Shown: piece by piece, positions 1 to 9,185 of the stretch
Layout of the letters: each line of letters starts with the position of its first letter
How positions within the stretch are numbered: position 1 is the stretch's first letter
From: Maratus speciosus
Taxonomy: Eukaryota > Arthropoda > Arachnida > Araneae > Salticidae
NCBI GenBank assembly: GCA_963932465.1
Contig: OZ010796.1
Coordinates: forward strand, 76,652,974-76,716,973
Direction of reading: 5' to 3'
DNA length: 64,000 nucleotides
Notes under the pieces: model-generated
What the model was told of the DNA's origin: nothing
Seen by the model: the letters and a program-made list of their open reading frames with translations, nothing else
Database searches by the model: none
Position numbers and translations under genes: made by a program

Positions 1-850
1 CTCCTCTTAAACTTTGTCCCATTACTTCTGAAACACCCTGTATATCTTTAAAACGCGTTGTTTGATTTTAAAAATGCAGTTAATGAAAGATACATCAACA
101 AATAATCTCAAAGATTACAGTGAGAAAGCCTCGCACGCATCTACTTTTTTCATTGATAACTCTAATAGACTTTTTACATTTTTTACACTTATACATTATT
201 TTTTAGAATGTCCATTAACAATACTAAAAACTTTATTTACATAAAAGCACCAATAATGCGTTCAAATAATAAAGTTTTGAAATGAAAGCGATATTTTCAT
301 ATTCGTCTCACGCAGGATTTAACAGCCGAGGAAATCGCCAGAGATAGCTATTTATATTCTATTCATATTACATTCTGCGATAGTCAAAAGTTCTGATCTC
401 CACTCCACCGAATTTCCACAATTTGATTCCTTTATCGAAAAATGAATACAATTGTTTGTTTACAGATAACTATGCAATAATTATTCTTTCAGGTATGATA
501 TTTTTATGTTTAAAAATATGGTCAGAAAGTTTCGCATTTTTGAGCGGGTAAAATATTTTTTTAGAAACATGTTTAAATTTTTTAAAAAGCAGGAATTTAA
601 AACCAACCTTATCAAAGGCTGATTTTAAATTCCTGCTGTTTTTCAGATGCAATTATATCAGATGATGTACATACAAAAACTGATTTTTCTTAGATTCCTT
701 GCGATTTTGTATTAGTAGGTTTTGCTGTACAAGTTAAATGCAATCAAAATTTTTATATTTTTTGAATAATTAAAATCAACATTCAAAAATCAGATAATTG
801 TCAAATTTGAAAGATAAAAAAATTAAATTTTCACCTTTTAAATGTGTTAA
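1..850. other. Gene-free AT-rich flank left of the Polinton remnant
   Basis: No coding region is convincing in this stretch. Bases 30-48 contain a motif (AACACCCTGTATAT) of the kind often found at ends of arthropod transposons, but no partner end is visible. A hairpin with arms of about 19 bases around GCAGGAATTTAAAA lies at 584-644. There is no sign of the exonuclease half of the DNA polymerase that begins at about 851, so the Polinton is either truncated here or separated from its 5' part by an insertion or intron. Confidence 0.5.
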
Positions 851-2372
851 AATCTCGCAGACATCTTTCAAAACTTCAGAAAACTATGCTTACGTTACTA
901 CAAAATAGATCCCACACACATGTTCACATCTCCAGGACTCTCATGGCAAGCCTGTTTAAGAATGACTCGAATACAATTGGAGCTTCTTACAGATATTGAT
1001 ATGCTCTTGTTTTTGGAGAAGGGAGTAAGAGGGGGTGTGAGTGTTATTACCAAGCGGTATGCTAAAGCAAACAACCCTGATACCCCTGATTACGATAAAA
1101 AATGCAAAACAAGCCATATCATGTACTGGGATGCTAATAACTTGTATGGGTGGGCTATGTCCCAGTTCTTACCTGTAGGGGAGTTTCACTGGATCGAGCC
1201 ATCTGAAATAGATATAAACACCATCCTCTCCCACCCTGATAATGCTGATTATGGTTATGTCCTGGAGGTGGACTTACATTATCCTGCCAAACTTCACCAT
1301 CTCCATAACGAATACCCATTAGCACCAGAAAACCTCCACATCACTGAAGACATGTTATCTCCCTACGCAAAATCACTATTAAATAAGAAACCCTACAAAG
1401 GAAGTTCCAAACTCTCACCTAATTTAAAAGACAAGAAACATTATATCATCCACTACAGAAATTTGAAACTCTACCTCCAACTTGGTCTCAAACTCATTCA
1501 CATCCACAAAGTTATAAAATTCAGACAATCACCTTGGTTAAAACCCTACATAGAATTCAACACTGATAAGAGGAAGCAGGCTACCAGCGCTTTCGAGAAA
1601 GACTTCAAGTTATTGAACAACTCAGTTTTCGGTAAAACAATGGAAAATCTCCGATTAAGACGAAATATTGAGTTGTGTAACAGCGAGAAGAGGTCAGAAA
1701 AACTTTTTGCGTCTCCAGCATTCACCAGTTTTAAAATCTTCAATAAAGGACTGGTAGCTGTCGAACGAGTCAAAACTACATTGACTATGAATCGGCCAAT
1801 CTATGTAGGGCTCGCAATTTTAGATCTCTCCAAACTACATATGTTCCACTACAGCATAATCAAGAAACACTACCAAGATCGTGCCCAGCTGCTTTTCACA
1901 GATACCGACTCACTCACCTACCACATCCAAACTAAAAGACTATGCATACTAAAAGACATGCAAGAACATCAAGCCGAATTCGACTTCTCCAACTTACCTA
2001 AAAACCACCCTCTATACTCTGAAAAAAATAAGAAGATAATAGGCAAATTCAAGGATGAGATGAGCGGGAAAACTGTCTTTGAATTTGTAGGAATTAAGGC
2101 GAAAATGTATAGCATCCTCTCGAAAAAAAGGTGAGAAAAAAAGAGCGAAGGGAATATCTACCACTACCGCAAAAAATAAAATTAAACATCAACAATATTA
2201 CGACTGTATACATCGTCTGAAAACCCTCTCTACAGTAAGCAATAGAATCCAACAAGATCACCACCAATTATATACCATAGAACAACAGAAACTAGCACTC
2301 AGCCCGTTTGACGACAAGCGTTTTATTTTAGAAGATGGTATAAGCAGTTTAGCTTATGGATATAAAAAATGA
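851..2372 (+). pseudogene. Protein-primed family B DNA polymerase (PolB), 5'-truncated and frameshifted
   Basis: This would replicate the Polinton DNA by protein priming. The readable frame from the ATG at 920 holds the whole palm region: motif A-like YWDANNLYGWAM near residue 70, motif B KLLNNSVFGKT near 230-240 and motif C FTDTDSL near 327-332 with both catalytic aspartates. In-frame homology runs back to about 851, where a TAA stops it, so the ATG at 920 is internal and not the true start. The N-terminal exonuclease and terminal-protein region is missing. The frame closes at 2134 in a run of seven A; the next frame continues with a family-like C-terminal tail to a stop at 2370-2372. The single-base slip in a homopolymer could be mutation or sequencing error. 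Confidence 0.9.
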
Positions 2373-2470
2373 GAAAAATAAAAAACTGAAGAAATGAAAA
2401 ATTGAAGAAAAAAAAAAGAAAATTGAAGAAAAGAGAAAAAAAAAGTGAAGATCAAGATAAAAAAAAAAAA

Positions 2471-2510
2471 GTGGGGCGCCACATAATAAGAAGATGTGGT
2501 GGGACCCCAT
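2471..2510. other. GC-rich hairpin downstream of PolB
   Basis: TGGGGCGCCACAT (2472-2484) can pair with ATGTGGTGGGACCCCA (2494-2509) around a nine-base loop, with a small bulge. It stands out from the A-rich surroundings. It sits about 100 bases after the PolB stop and could mark an RNA 3' end, but no function is known to me. Confidence 0.4.
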
Positions 2511-2739
2511 AAACAATAATATATATATTTTTAAACATATATTTCATTTCCAGTTTCCTCCTATTCGAAGTCAAAAAGAAGACTGTTTCCAAAAATAAAA
2601 GAATATATTCAATTTCATTAGCTAAGAAATTTTATTATAGTATTCATAAAATTAATTTTTCTACTGTAAAACTTTCTAAGATAGCTTGTTTACAATTTTC
2701 AAGGTTAAAATTTCAGTTACAAAACATGTTTTCGAGGTT

Positions 2740-2885
2740 AGACCATGACGTCACAAGAAGCAGGTGATGTTTTTCATTCGAAACCGTGAGAAAGATTTTT
2801 TTTTCAGTTTGTGTCAACACCAGGTGCAGGAAACGTGAACTAAAAATTGGTTCGAATATGACGTCAGAGAAGGTTTGTGTTAGTT
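2740..2885 (+). promoter_or_regulatory. Putative promoter region with two CRE palindromes upstream of the PC4-like gene
   Basis: Two full TGACGTCA palindromes lie at 2746-2753 and 2859-2866, about 210 and 95 bases upstream of the ATG at 2960. This octamer is the consensus site of CREB/ATF-type bZIP factors. The segment 2820-2879 is nearly identical, in inverse orientation, to 60,329-60,390 in the second Polinton-like element, including one of the palindromes. Conservation in otherwise unalignable non-coding DNA suggests a regulatory role; that part is inference. Confidence 0.5.
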
Positions 2886-2959
2886 CAAATTTGCGTATGG
2901 CAACACAAGCTCACTGGATTTTGTTGTGAAAAGCCGCATCTATTTTCTCTCTTGGAAAA

Positions 2960-3970
2960 ATGAAACGATCTAATGGTTCTTCTCAGAATGGTTGCGAGAA
3001 AAAGTGTAAAAATGAATGTGATTTAGAAGAAGTTTTTGAAAATTTGGATGATGTGTTTCAAGACATGGATAAACTAATGGACTTATCTGATGAATCCACC
3101 TCTTCGATTGCTGTTGAGACTTCGTCTGTGCCAATCGTTGATGCAATTCCATCAGTGTCATTATCTAATGGAAATGAGAAAACAATACCTCACTCTCAAT
3201 CTGTGGACATGAATGATGGCTATTCGAATAAACGAATCTGTTTAAAAGAACTTGGGAATGGTATATATTTAACTTGTGAACTGTTCAAAGGTTCTGTGAT
3301 AATTCACATAAGAAAATTTCTTCGATCTTCTGAAACTCAACCGCTAAGTGCAACAAAAATTGGTGTTTCTATGAATTTAAAATCATGGTATCGATTCGTG
3401 CAGAAAATATCAGACTTTAACTTGACGTACACTTCATCCTCTTTCATTGCAAACAACTCCATCCTCGTATTATCTAAAGATGATATTGCTGAAATCAGCA
3501 GCATTCAGAAAGGCTGCTACATTCAATTAGATGAATTTCAACTTGAAAATTTAAAGTGTTATCTGAATTCCTTTAATGAAAGTGTATTGACATTTTTCTA
3601 TGAAAACTATTTACCAACCTTAATTAGTCATAAACTTTCACCTACAGAAACATGTGATGAAGATTTTTCTGTGTTGGAATTACGTATCGTAGCACTGATA
3701 GAGCAAGAACTATGCCAGGTCTTTAAATCAGAGTATCTGTGCAGCGGTTGTATTTATAATTCCCTAGGCCAATTTAGACACGCTTGTATAACAAGTAGAA
3801 ACTTAGAAAAGTTTGCAAACTTAGGTGAATTATCTCTATTATCAGTAAAGTTTGAAAATGTAGCTGATCTATTTGTACGACAAACACAAACTGTTTCACG
3901 ATATTTCCTAGAAAATTTAAGTTTCAATGTGTTAACGGGTGTTCTATTCAAAACACCTGATGATTTGTAA
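2960..3970 (+). CDS. PC4/p15-like single-stranded-DNA-binding protein of the Polinton (336 aa)
   Basis: The first 95 residues are acidic and low in structure. Residues about 97-153 resemble the PC4 (transcription coactivator p15) fold: a run of beta strands with GNGIYLTCELFKGSVIIHIR, then KIGVSMNLKSWYRFVQKI, matching the PC4 pattern of strands, an IDIR-like stretch and a K-G-hydrophobic-S-L segment leading into a helix. The C-terminal half has a CSGC pair near residue 260 followed by a histidine, perhaps a small metal site. PC4 proteins bind single-stranded or melted DNA, so a role in protein-primed replication or late transcription is plausible but inferred. The ATG follows a conserved CRE-bearing region and a poly(A) signal AATAAA lies at 3983-3988. 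Frame intact. It is transcribed opposite to the capsid block. Confidence 0.6.
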   Translation: MKRSNGSSQNGCEKKCKNECDLEEVFENLDDVFQDMDKLMDLSDESTSSIAVETSSVPIVDAIPSVSLSNGNEKTIPHSQSVDMNDGYSNKRICLKELGNGIYLTCELFKGSVIIHIRKFLRSSETQPLSATKIGVSMNLKSWYRFVQKISDFNLTYTSSSFIANNSILVLSKDDIAEISSIQKGCYIQLDEFQLENLKCYLNSFNESVLTFFYENYLPTLISHKLSPTETCDEDFSVLELRIVALIEQELCQVFKSEYLCSGCIYNSLGQFRHACITSRNLEKFANLGELSLLSVKFENVADLFVRQTQTVSRYFLENLSFNVLTGVLFKTPDDL

Positions 3971-4446
3971 ATTTTAGGAAAAAATAAACTGGTGTATCTC
4001 AAATGGTGTAATTAATGTGTCAAAATAATTTATATTTTTCTTTCAGGAAAAAAAAAATCTTTTTTTTTTTTTTCAGGAGACATCAACTTTATCGATGAAA
4101 TACAAATCTTTGAACAGATTTTAGAATATAAAAAAAAAATCTTTTCAAAGATTTAGTCATACATTTCCAAAAAGATGAGAAGAAAGTTTTAAAAAAAATA
4201 TTGAATAAAAAAAGTAATGTGAAAAATGTATAAAAGTGAAAAAAAATCTTTGAACAGAATTTGAATAAAAATTTTTTCAAAGAGAAAAAATTTCAAAGTA
4301 AAAAAAAAGTGAAAAAAAAATTGTTTAAAAATTATTGAGTGAAAAAATAAATTGAAAAAAAAAGTTTAGTTTAAAATTACAAGATGGAAAATAAATGTTT
4401 CTTTTACGTATAAGAAATTGTGAGTTTAAGAAAGAAACATGACACA
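3971..4446. other. Convergent 3' region between the two Polinton gene blocks
   Basis: No gene. Very A-rich DNA containing the AATAAA signal at 3983-3988 for the + strand gene and several short direct repeats of the TCTTTGAACAGA / TTTTCAAAGA type between about 4080 and 4290. The + and - gene blocks converge here, so it probably carries the 3' ends of both transcripts. Confidence 0.5.
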
Positions 4447-5121
4447 TCAAATTAATGAAAAGTATTTATATAACTTCTGCCAACGAATTACAGAAGATTT
4501 CAAAGCAGTCCTTTTAACTTTACCAATCGGTTTAACATTTTTTATAGGTGAATGCACATCATCTTTCATAGTTAAATATTTATTCTTGAAAAAAAGTTTA
4601 GGTGTGTTCGTAGAATTCAGTGCTTTTAAAAATTCATCTCTTCCGAAGAAATGTTTATATGATTTTCTCTGAGTCAGTATTAGACTGATCAAATCAGTTA
4701 GATTAGACTTGGGAATTAATTGGTCTTTATAAATAATCTCACCCCGATCATTCCAGCGTAAAATATCTGGATACGTTTTCAAATATTGCAAGAGTTGTTC
4801 AGCTTGTTTTTGAACACCAATTGGGATCATTTTTAAAATGTTGTCTTCAGAGTTTGTCGAGTTTTCAAGAGTTCCATCTTCAACCGGTTTTGAAGTTTCA
4901 TCCTTTTCCGTAGCATCAATTTTTAATGGTGGATTAAAATCTTGTAAATTCATTTTTCTTTTTAACAAGTCGTAATACAATTGAAGTTTTTCAAAATCTT
5001 GCAAATCGCTGTTCAAAACTTTCTGCATTTCTTTATCAAACTCGCTTAGTTGCTTTTTAGTGGGTGTATGCTTGGAAAAATCATTTTCAGGGACTAACAC
5101 AAATTTCTTGCTAAATTCCAT
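4447..5121 (-). CDS. Conserved Polinton protein of unknown function (224 aa)
   Basis: A protein of this type commonly lies at this place in Polinton late blocks. It has a charged, probably coiled-coil N-terminal half (KQLSEFDKEMQKVL, FEKLQLYYDLLKRK near residues 23-55), an acidic linker, and a conserved domain near 110-190 (QAEQLLQYLKTYPDILRW, IPKSNLTDLISLIL). No catalytic motif is visible. It is the last gene of the minus-strand block and overlaps the preceding small gene by 11 bases, which suggests a shared transcript. Frame intact. I do not know its function; a structural or scaffold role fits the charged helical make-up but is only a guess. Confidence 0.7.
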   Translation of the reverse strand: MEFSKKFVLVPENDFSKHTPTKKQLSEFDKEMQKVLNSDLQDFEKLQLYYDLLKRKMNLQDFNPPLKIDATEKDETSKPVEDGTLENSTNSEDNILKMIPIGVQKQAEQLLQYLKTYPDILRWNDRGEIIYKDQLIPKSNLTDLISLILTQRKSYKHFFGRDEFLKALNSTNTPKLFFKNKYLTMKDDVHSPIKNVKPIGKVKRTALKSSVIRWQKLYKYFSLI

Positions 5122-5437
5122 GGATAAGCGATGACAATGCGGTAACAGCAGCTGGTATTAAAATGTTTAAAAAACCGCCTTTTTGAATAATTAAGCTTTT
5201 TTTCTGATAAAGGCTGCCTTTTTTAGAAGCTAATTTTCTTAGAAGATACTTGTGTCTTCCTAGCTGGTTTTTCTGATAATGTGAAATCGGTATGTTTCCC
5301 TTTAGCACGTTTAAAGAACACTCACAGATGGTCTTAACCACTTTTGAAGGTAACTTTTTTAGTAACTGCTTACGCAACGCTTTTGGGCATGAATGAATTA
5401 GTTGTAAATCCTTGACCTGTTTACGGGTCGGCGACAT
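5111..5437 (-). CDS. Small basic Polinton protein with hydrophobic C-terminus (108 aa)
   Basis: The N-terminal 85 residues are strongly basic and helical, rich in lysine. The last 22 residues form a hydrophobic stretch (GGFLNILIPAAVTALSSLI) that could be a membrane-active or membrane-spanning helix. Proteins with this plan recur in Polintons between the ATPase and the terminal gene. The arrangement recalls small virion proteins that act on membranes or DNA during entry or packaging, but this is analogy only. It overlaps the downstream gene by 11 bases and follows the ATPase gene by 33 bases. Confidence 0.65.
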   Translation of the reverse strand: MSPTRKQVKDLQLIHSCPKALRKQLLKKLPSKVVKTICECSLNVLKGNIPISHYQKNQLGRHKYLLRKLASKKGSLYQKKSLIIQKGGFLNILIPAAVTALSSLIHGI

Positions 5438-5470
5438 TTTATGAAATGATGAGTCACCTGTTTTTCACAA

Positions 5471-6115
5471 TTATTTATATTTCAGTTGATAGTAATATTG
5501 ATTTTGGCACGGTAAGATTTGTGTTCGTAATCGAAGTTCTTCAGCTGTTTCATTTCTCAAATCAATTAATAAGTAGGTGAAAGGGTTTCGAGTAGCATCT
5601 AAGAAAACTTCTAAGAAAAATTTATAATTTCGTGCATATAATTGTCTTCCTAAACATGTGATTTGACTTAAATCACGTCTGTTTTTAAATAGAAAAAGAT
5701 AGTCTGCATTCAATCGAACATCTTTCGTTCCACTATGAAAAACATTTTGTGTTATAAAAATAACGCTTAAATCCTGATGATGGCTCCCCCTGGTAAATAA
5801 GTTTGTAAGTCGACGGTCACCACTAATTTCAGACATAAGATCGTCAAAAATAAACAATGTATTGATGCCTAAATATTCTTCATAATTAGTTGGGAAACCT
5901 TCAATGAATGTGACATCAGGTATTTCATTGTATAACTTTTGGTTGATACCGTAAAACCAAACAATTTTATCAGGTGTAGGTCTCATCGTATACGCTTTAA
6001 AGTGGGTAAAATCTTTTAGAAAAAAAGACTTTCCACTTTTAGATGGTCCTGCTAAAATAGCTGTGAAGGGATGTTGAAGGCTCGGAAAATCCATGACGAA
6101 TAAAAACAGACACAA
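5471..6115 (-). CDS. FtsK/HerA-type genome-packaging ATPase
   Basis: Walker A is GPSKSGKS at residues 23-30 and Walker B is TLFIFDDLM with the acidic pair at 91-92. A downstream VIFITQN segment near residue 120 matches the sensor strand of this family. This ATPase would drive DNA into the capsid. The methionine at 6094 (MDFPSLQHPF) is the more usual family start; the seven residues upstream from the ATG at 6115 are short and hydrophobic and may not be used. Length (about 207-214 aa) is normal. Frame intact. It lies 26 bases downstream of the protease gene. Confidence 0.88.
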   Translation of the reverse strand: MCLFLFVMDFPSLQHPFTAILAGPSKSGKSFFLKDFTHFKAYTMRPTPDKIVWFYGINQKLYNEIPDVTFIEGFPTNYEEYLGINTLFIFDDLMSEISGDRRLTNLFTRGSHHQDLSVIFITQNVFHSGTKDVRLNADYLFLFKNRRDLSQITCLGRQLYARNYKFFLEVFLDATRNPFTYLLIDLRNETAEELRLRTQILPCQNQYYYQLKYK

Positions 6116-6141
6116 AAGATATGCTATTTTATAAGAAAATT

Positions 6142-6618
6142 TTATTGATAAAAATTCACATATACATGAAACCGTTTGGCAACAAAATTATACACTCTTT
6201 GATCGTTACATAAATTTTCAGGTACAAATTGGGACAGAAAAGTTTTCAGAGATTCACCTCTGCATCTACAGATGAGGAAAAAAATTGTATATTGTCCACA
6301 AACAGCTGTAACATTTGTTTGCAATGTCAATGGGTTAAAAATCACTCGAGAGAATTCTGAAGTAAAGTTTGAAATAGACCCTTGATAAAAGTCTGGAGTG
6401 TTTCCATAAGAATCAAAGAATTTTACTCTTTTGGGTGAAGCTATGTAGATAGCAAGCCAGTGACTACCTGGTTGATCTGAGGAATCTACGTTGCATACAA
6501 AACAGCAAGGATATTGCGTAATCTTATTAGGAAGCATGTCACTGGGAAACACATCTAAAAAATATTTCTTAGTGTGTTTGTTATGAGATAAAATGTCTTT
6601 AATCTGTTGAGAGTTCAT
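6142..6618 (-). CDS. Adenovirus-type (Ulp1-like) cysteine protease
   Basis: The catalytic triad is visible in family order: His53 in GSHWLAIYI, Asp69 in KFFDSYGN and Cys107 in VCGQYTIFF. These proteases mature capsid proteins in adenoviruses and related elements. At 158 aa it is a compact, apparently complete member. The ATG follows the major capsid gene by six bases, consistent with tight packing of the block. Frame intact. Confidence 0.88.
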   Translation of the reverse strand: MNSQQIKDILSHNKHTKKYFLDVFPSDMLPNKITQYPCCFVCNVDSSDQPGSHWLAIYIASPKRVKFFDSYGNTPDFYQGSISNFTSEFSRVIFNPLTLQTNVTAVCGQYTIFFLICRCRGESLKTFLSQFVPENLCNDQRVYNFVAKRFHVYVNFYQ

Positions 6619-6624
6619 TCTCGT

Positions 6625-7926
6625 TTAGTTTGGAAAGTCACACAATACATGCCTTGACTTGGAAATTTCAATAATGTTTTCAAATTCTGCATAGATTAGA
6701 ACAGAAATAGTTGACGAAAGTGCAGAAGAAAATTTAATTTCAACTCTTAAATTTCCTTGATGTTGTAAATTTAAATGTGGACCATCACATAAATCTGGGC
6801 TTAAATCAAATGCGTATAAGGTGTGTTCTTTAGCATAGTCTTCTCGAGATAGATAATTTCCGTTATCTCGATTAAATCCTGGAAACAATCGATGGTAAGC
6901 TGATATGTAATTTCCTTCACTAAAATTCAATTCTAAAGGTTTGGATGGTATTGGTTGTCCGTCAATGTAAATACTTAAAAAGTTGACGTTGTGATGATTA
7001 AAGAAAAATGGATTAAGATTATACTGTCCATTAATAGCTGAATTTTCTAATAATCCTATAATTATACGTTTAGGCATAGATCCTAAGAATACGTTATCTT
7101 GCATAAAAGACCAGCTTCCACTATATATTGAGTATGTTTTACATAAAACTCGATCAATAGGATATTTAGCGTTAGTTTTCTCTAACGCTTTGGCATGTCC
7201 GATAGAAACACCCGGATTGACTTTTACCTTTCGAATAAACAAAGAGGCGTGTTGTAACACCACTTTATAATCAGGTGTTTTATCTGCGTCTTTATCTGCC
7301 ATCAAACAAAAATTGGGTTTGCTGCCTGTCATTTTAATTTTCAAATCCACCATATTCAGTTAAAAGTCGATTTTGTTGGAAAATATCACAATGCAAAGGT
7401 CCTATCATGTCCAACACTTTACTTTTTGAAGTTAATTCATATCTTTTATGAATTTGTGGTAAGCGTAGGGTTAACTTCATCCAAACATTCATCTTTGAAA
7501 AAACATTCGCAGGAAAGTAAACTTTTCTTAGCATCTTCTCCATAATTCAGCAAAGTCTCAATGTAGGCGCGGTACGGGTAAGTGTTACTAGAGGAGGAAA
7601 TCACTCTTTCGTTCAAACTCACATCTACTTGAGAAACAATGCTTGTAAAAATAAACAGGTGCTACGGGTGTCTTGTCGGGTATAGGTGTTCCATCAGCAT
7701 TGGTCAACTTCACTTTCACGTAAAGGTAAGATGCTGATAAATCGATATAATCTTCACTGTTACCTGCAATGTTAAACTCGACGGGGCCACTCTCAGATAT
7801 AGTAGCTAGCGGGTGATATTCTACAAAATGTCCTTTTTCTATAGCAGTTTGTGTGGGTGGAATCATAAACAAGTCTAGTTCAGATTTGACGCAGGGTGGA
7901 GAATCTTTATGAATAAGACCAGACAT
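6625..7926 (-). pseudogene. Double jelly-roll major capsid protein, frame-broken
   Basis: The N-terminal part reads cleanly from the ATG at 7926 for about 100 residues (SELDLFMIPPTQTAIEKG, PVEFNIAGNSEDYIDLSA), which are typical of the Polinton major capsid protein. The C-terminal part reads cleanly from about 7353 to 6625 (HAKALEKTNAKYPIDRVLCK, AFDLSPDLCDGPHLNLQ, YAEFENIIEISK). Between about 7640 and 7335 the homology jumps among frames at least three times, near 7640, 7500 and 7360. Several jumps fall at short T or A runs. The neighbours on both sides are intact, so the damage is concentrated in about 300 bases. Either the copy is dead or the assembly has homopolymer errors. Confidence 0.88.
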
Positions 7927-7928
7927 CT

Positions 7929-8348
7929 TTAACCAAAAATATCGCGTGCTTTCGCTTTCTTTGCTTTAGGAAGACTGAGAGAACTTTGAGGTTTCTTTCG
8001 TTTTTTATTCCTCTGACCTGATCCAATCATAGATTTCACTTTAACTGCTGCCTTGTCTGTCAGGTTTTTCCCTGCTTCCCTAAATCGTCGTTTAGCTTCT
8101 GTTTTAATATTATCACCTTGCGAAATATCGTTTAATACATCTACGCCTGTATGAAATAACTGTTTTCCAACGGCTTTGGCACCTGATTTAAATAAAGGTA
8201 CAGCTGCGCGGAAAAGTGAACGAAAAAGTCCTCCGAAACCATATTCTTTCTGAAAAGTAGTTCCTTGATAATAGTTCAATCCGCTACCTGTCTGATGTGT
8301 ATAATAATCTTCGAAAGATTGGTTGCAGCATTGGTAAGGTACAAGCAT
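7929..8348 (-). CDS. Small capsid-associated protein, glycine-rich then basic (139 aa)
   Basis: The protein has an aromatic N-terminus, an amphipathic stretch near residues 38-70 (GFGGLFRSLFRAAVPLFKSG, AVGKQLFHTGVDVLNDIS) and a strongly basic tail with nuclear-localisation-like KKRKKPQ and KAKKAKAR. This plan recalls adenoviral cement or core proteins carrying an amphipathic helix and DNA-binding tail; the comparison is by architecture only. The ATG overlaps the stop of the upstream minor capsid gene at 8348 and the gene ends two bases before the major capsid start, so it lies within the capsid operon-like block. Confidence 0.7.
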   Translation of the reverse strand: MLVPYQCCNQSFEDYYTHQTGSGLNYYQGTTFQKEYGFGGLFRSLFRAAVPLFKSGAKAVGKQLFHTGVDVLNDISQGDNIKTEAKRRFREAGKNLTDKAAVKVKSMIGSGQRNKKRKKPQSSLSLPKAKKAKARDIFG

Positions 8349-9148
8349 TATGAAAGATATTTTTGACGAAAATGTAGTTTCACAATCAACTTCCCGCGAT
8401 CGAATGACACTAAACGTCCCGTGTGCGTCCTTATAACACTCTCAATCGTTTGAAAATTTTTTCGAGTCACTGGTATGTAATGAGGTCTGTCAAACACTTC
8501 ATGAATCATATCTCCGTCTTCCCCTTTAACAGGAATCACTCGCAACAAGGGTGCAACTGTATCTCCAACAATCTGAGGTTCTACAATATCACTGTACAGG
8601 TAGAGTAATTTAAAATCAGCGTGTGGATCAGCGATAAAGGGACTTTCAAAAGTTGACGAAGGAGCTGAAACATTTGAGACTACTTCACCTGGTGGGAATC
8701 CTAAACATTCAGCTAAACCAGATAAAAATTTTAATTGTGCATATTTCTTCAAAGAAACTTTCACTTTTTTAGCGTGTTTGTTGTAGCTCATTGACATTCT
8801 ATCGTTGAATTTTTGATAGTTTTTCACTTTAATGATATCATTCGGAGATTCATAATATCCTGAAGGAATTCGAATTTTTTTCGTGTCACTATCATCATGT
8901 TCATATTCATTACCGTTTCTAGGTCTTCCATCAGCCAATTCTAAACTGTTACCTAACACATATTCATACTCGTTACCGTATTCCGTAATATTACGCCATG
9001 TATGAGGGTAAATCAATTCAGTTAAACCAACCTCCCATTCACCTTTCAAATCTAGAGGCATAGATAATCTAGTAAAATAATGAGAAATTTTGTTTTCTGG
9101 AAAATAGTTCATTGAACTGTCAGAAGGTAACGTAACGTAGAACGACAT
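8348..9148 (-). CDS. Penton-like minor capsid protein (266 aa)
   Basis: The start MSFYVTLPSDSSMNYFPENK and the following LKGEWEVGLTELIYPHTW are characteristic of the single jelly-roll minor capsid (penton) protein of Polintons. In related viruses this protein occupies the five-fold vertices. The length is in the usual range and the frame is intact. It sits between the integrase gene (37-base gap) and the small basic capsid gene (one-base overlap). Confidence 0.82.
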   Translation of the reverse strand: MSFYVTLPSDSSMNYFPENKISHYFTRLSMPLDLKGEWEVGLTELIYPHTWRNITEYGNEYEYVLGNSLELADGRPRNGNEYEHDDSDTKKIRIPSGYYESPNDIIKVKNYQKFNDRMSMSYNKHAKKVKVSLKKYAQLKFLSGLAECLGFPPGEVVSNVSAPSSTFESPFIADPHADFKLLYLYSDIVEPQIVGDTVAPLLRVIPVKGEDGDMIHEVFDRPHYIPVTRKNFQTIESVIRTHTGRLVSFDRGKLIVKLHFRQKYLS

Positions 9149-9185
9149 GATTATAAATGAACATTCGCTGTAAAAATTGTGGGTT

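Noticed and set aside
62..652. Short frames left of PolB as a possible exonuclease part of the polymerase
   Set aside because: Translations show no exonuclease motifs and are low-complexity; the polymerase homology stops at about 851.
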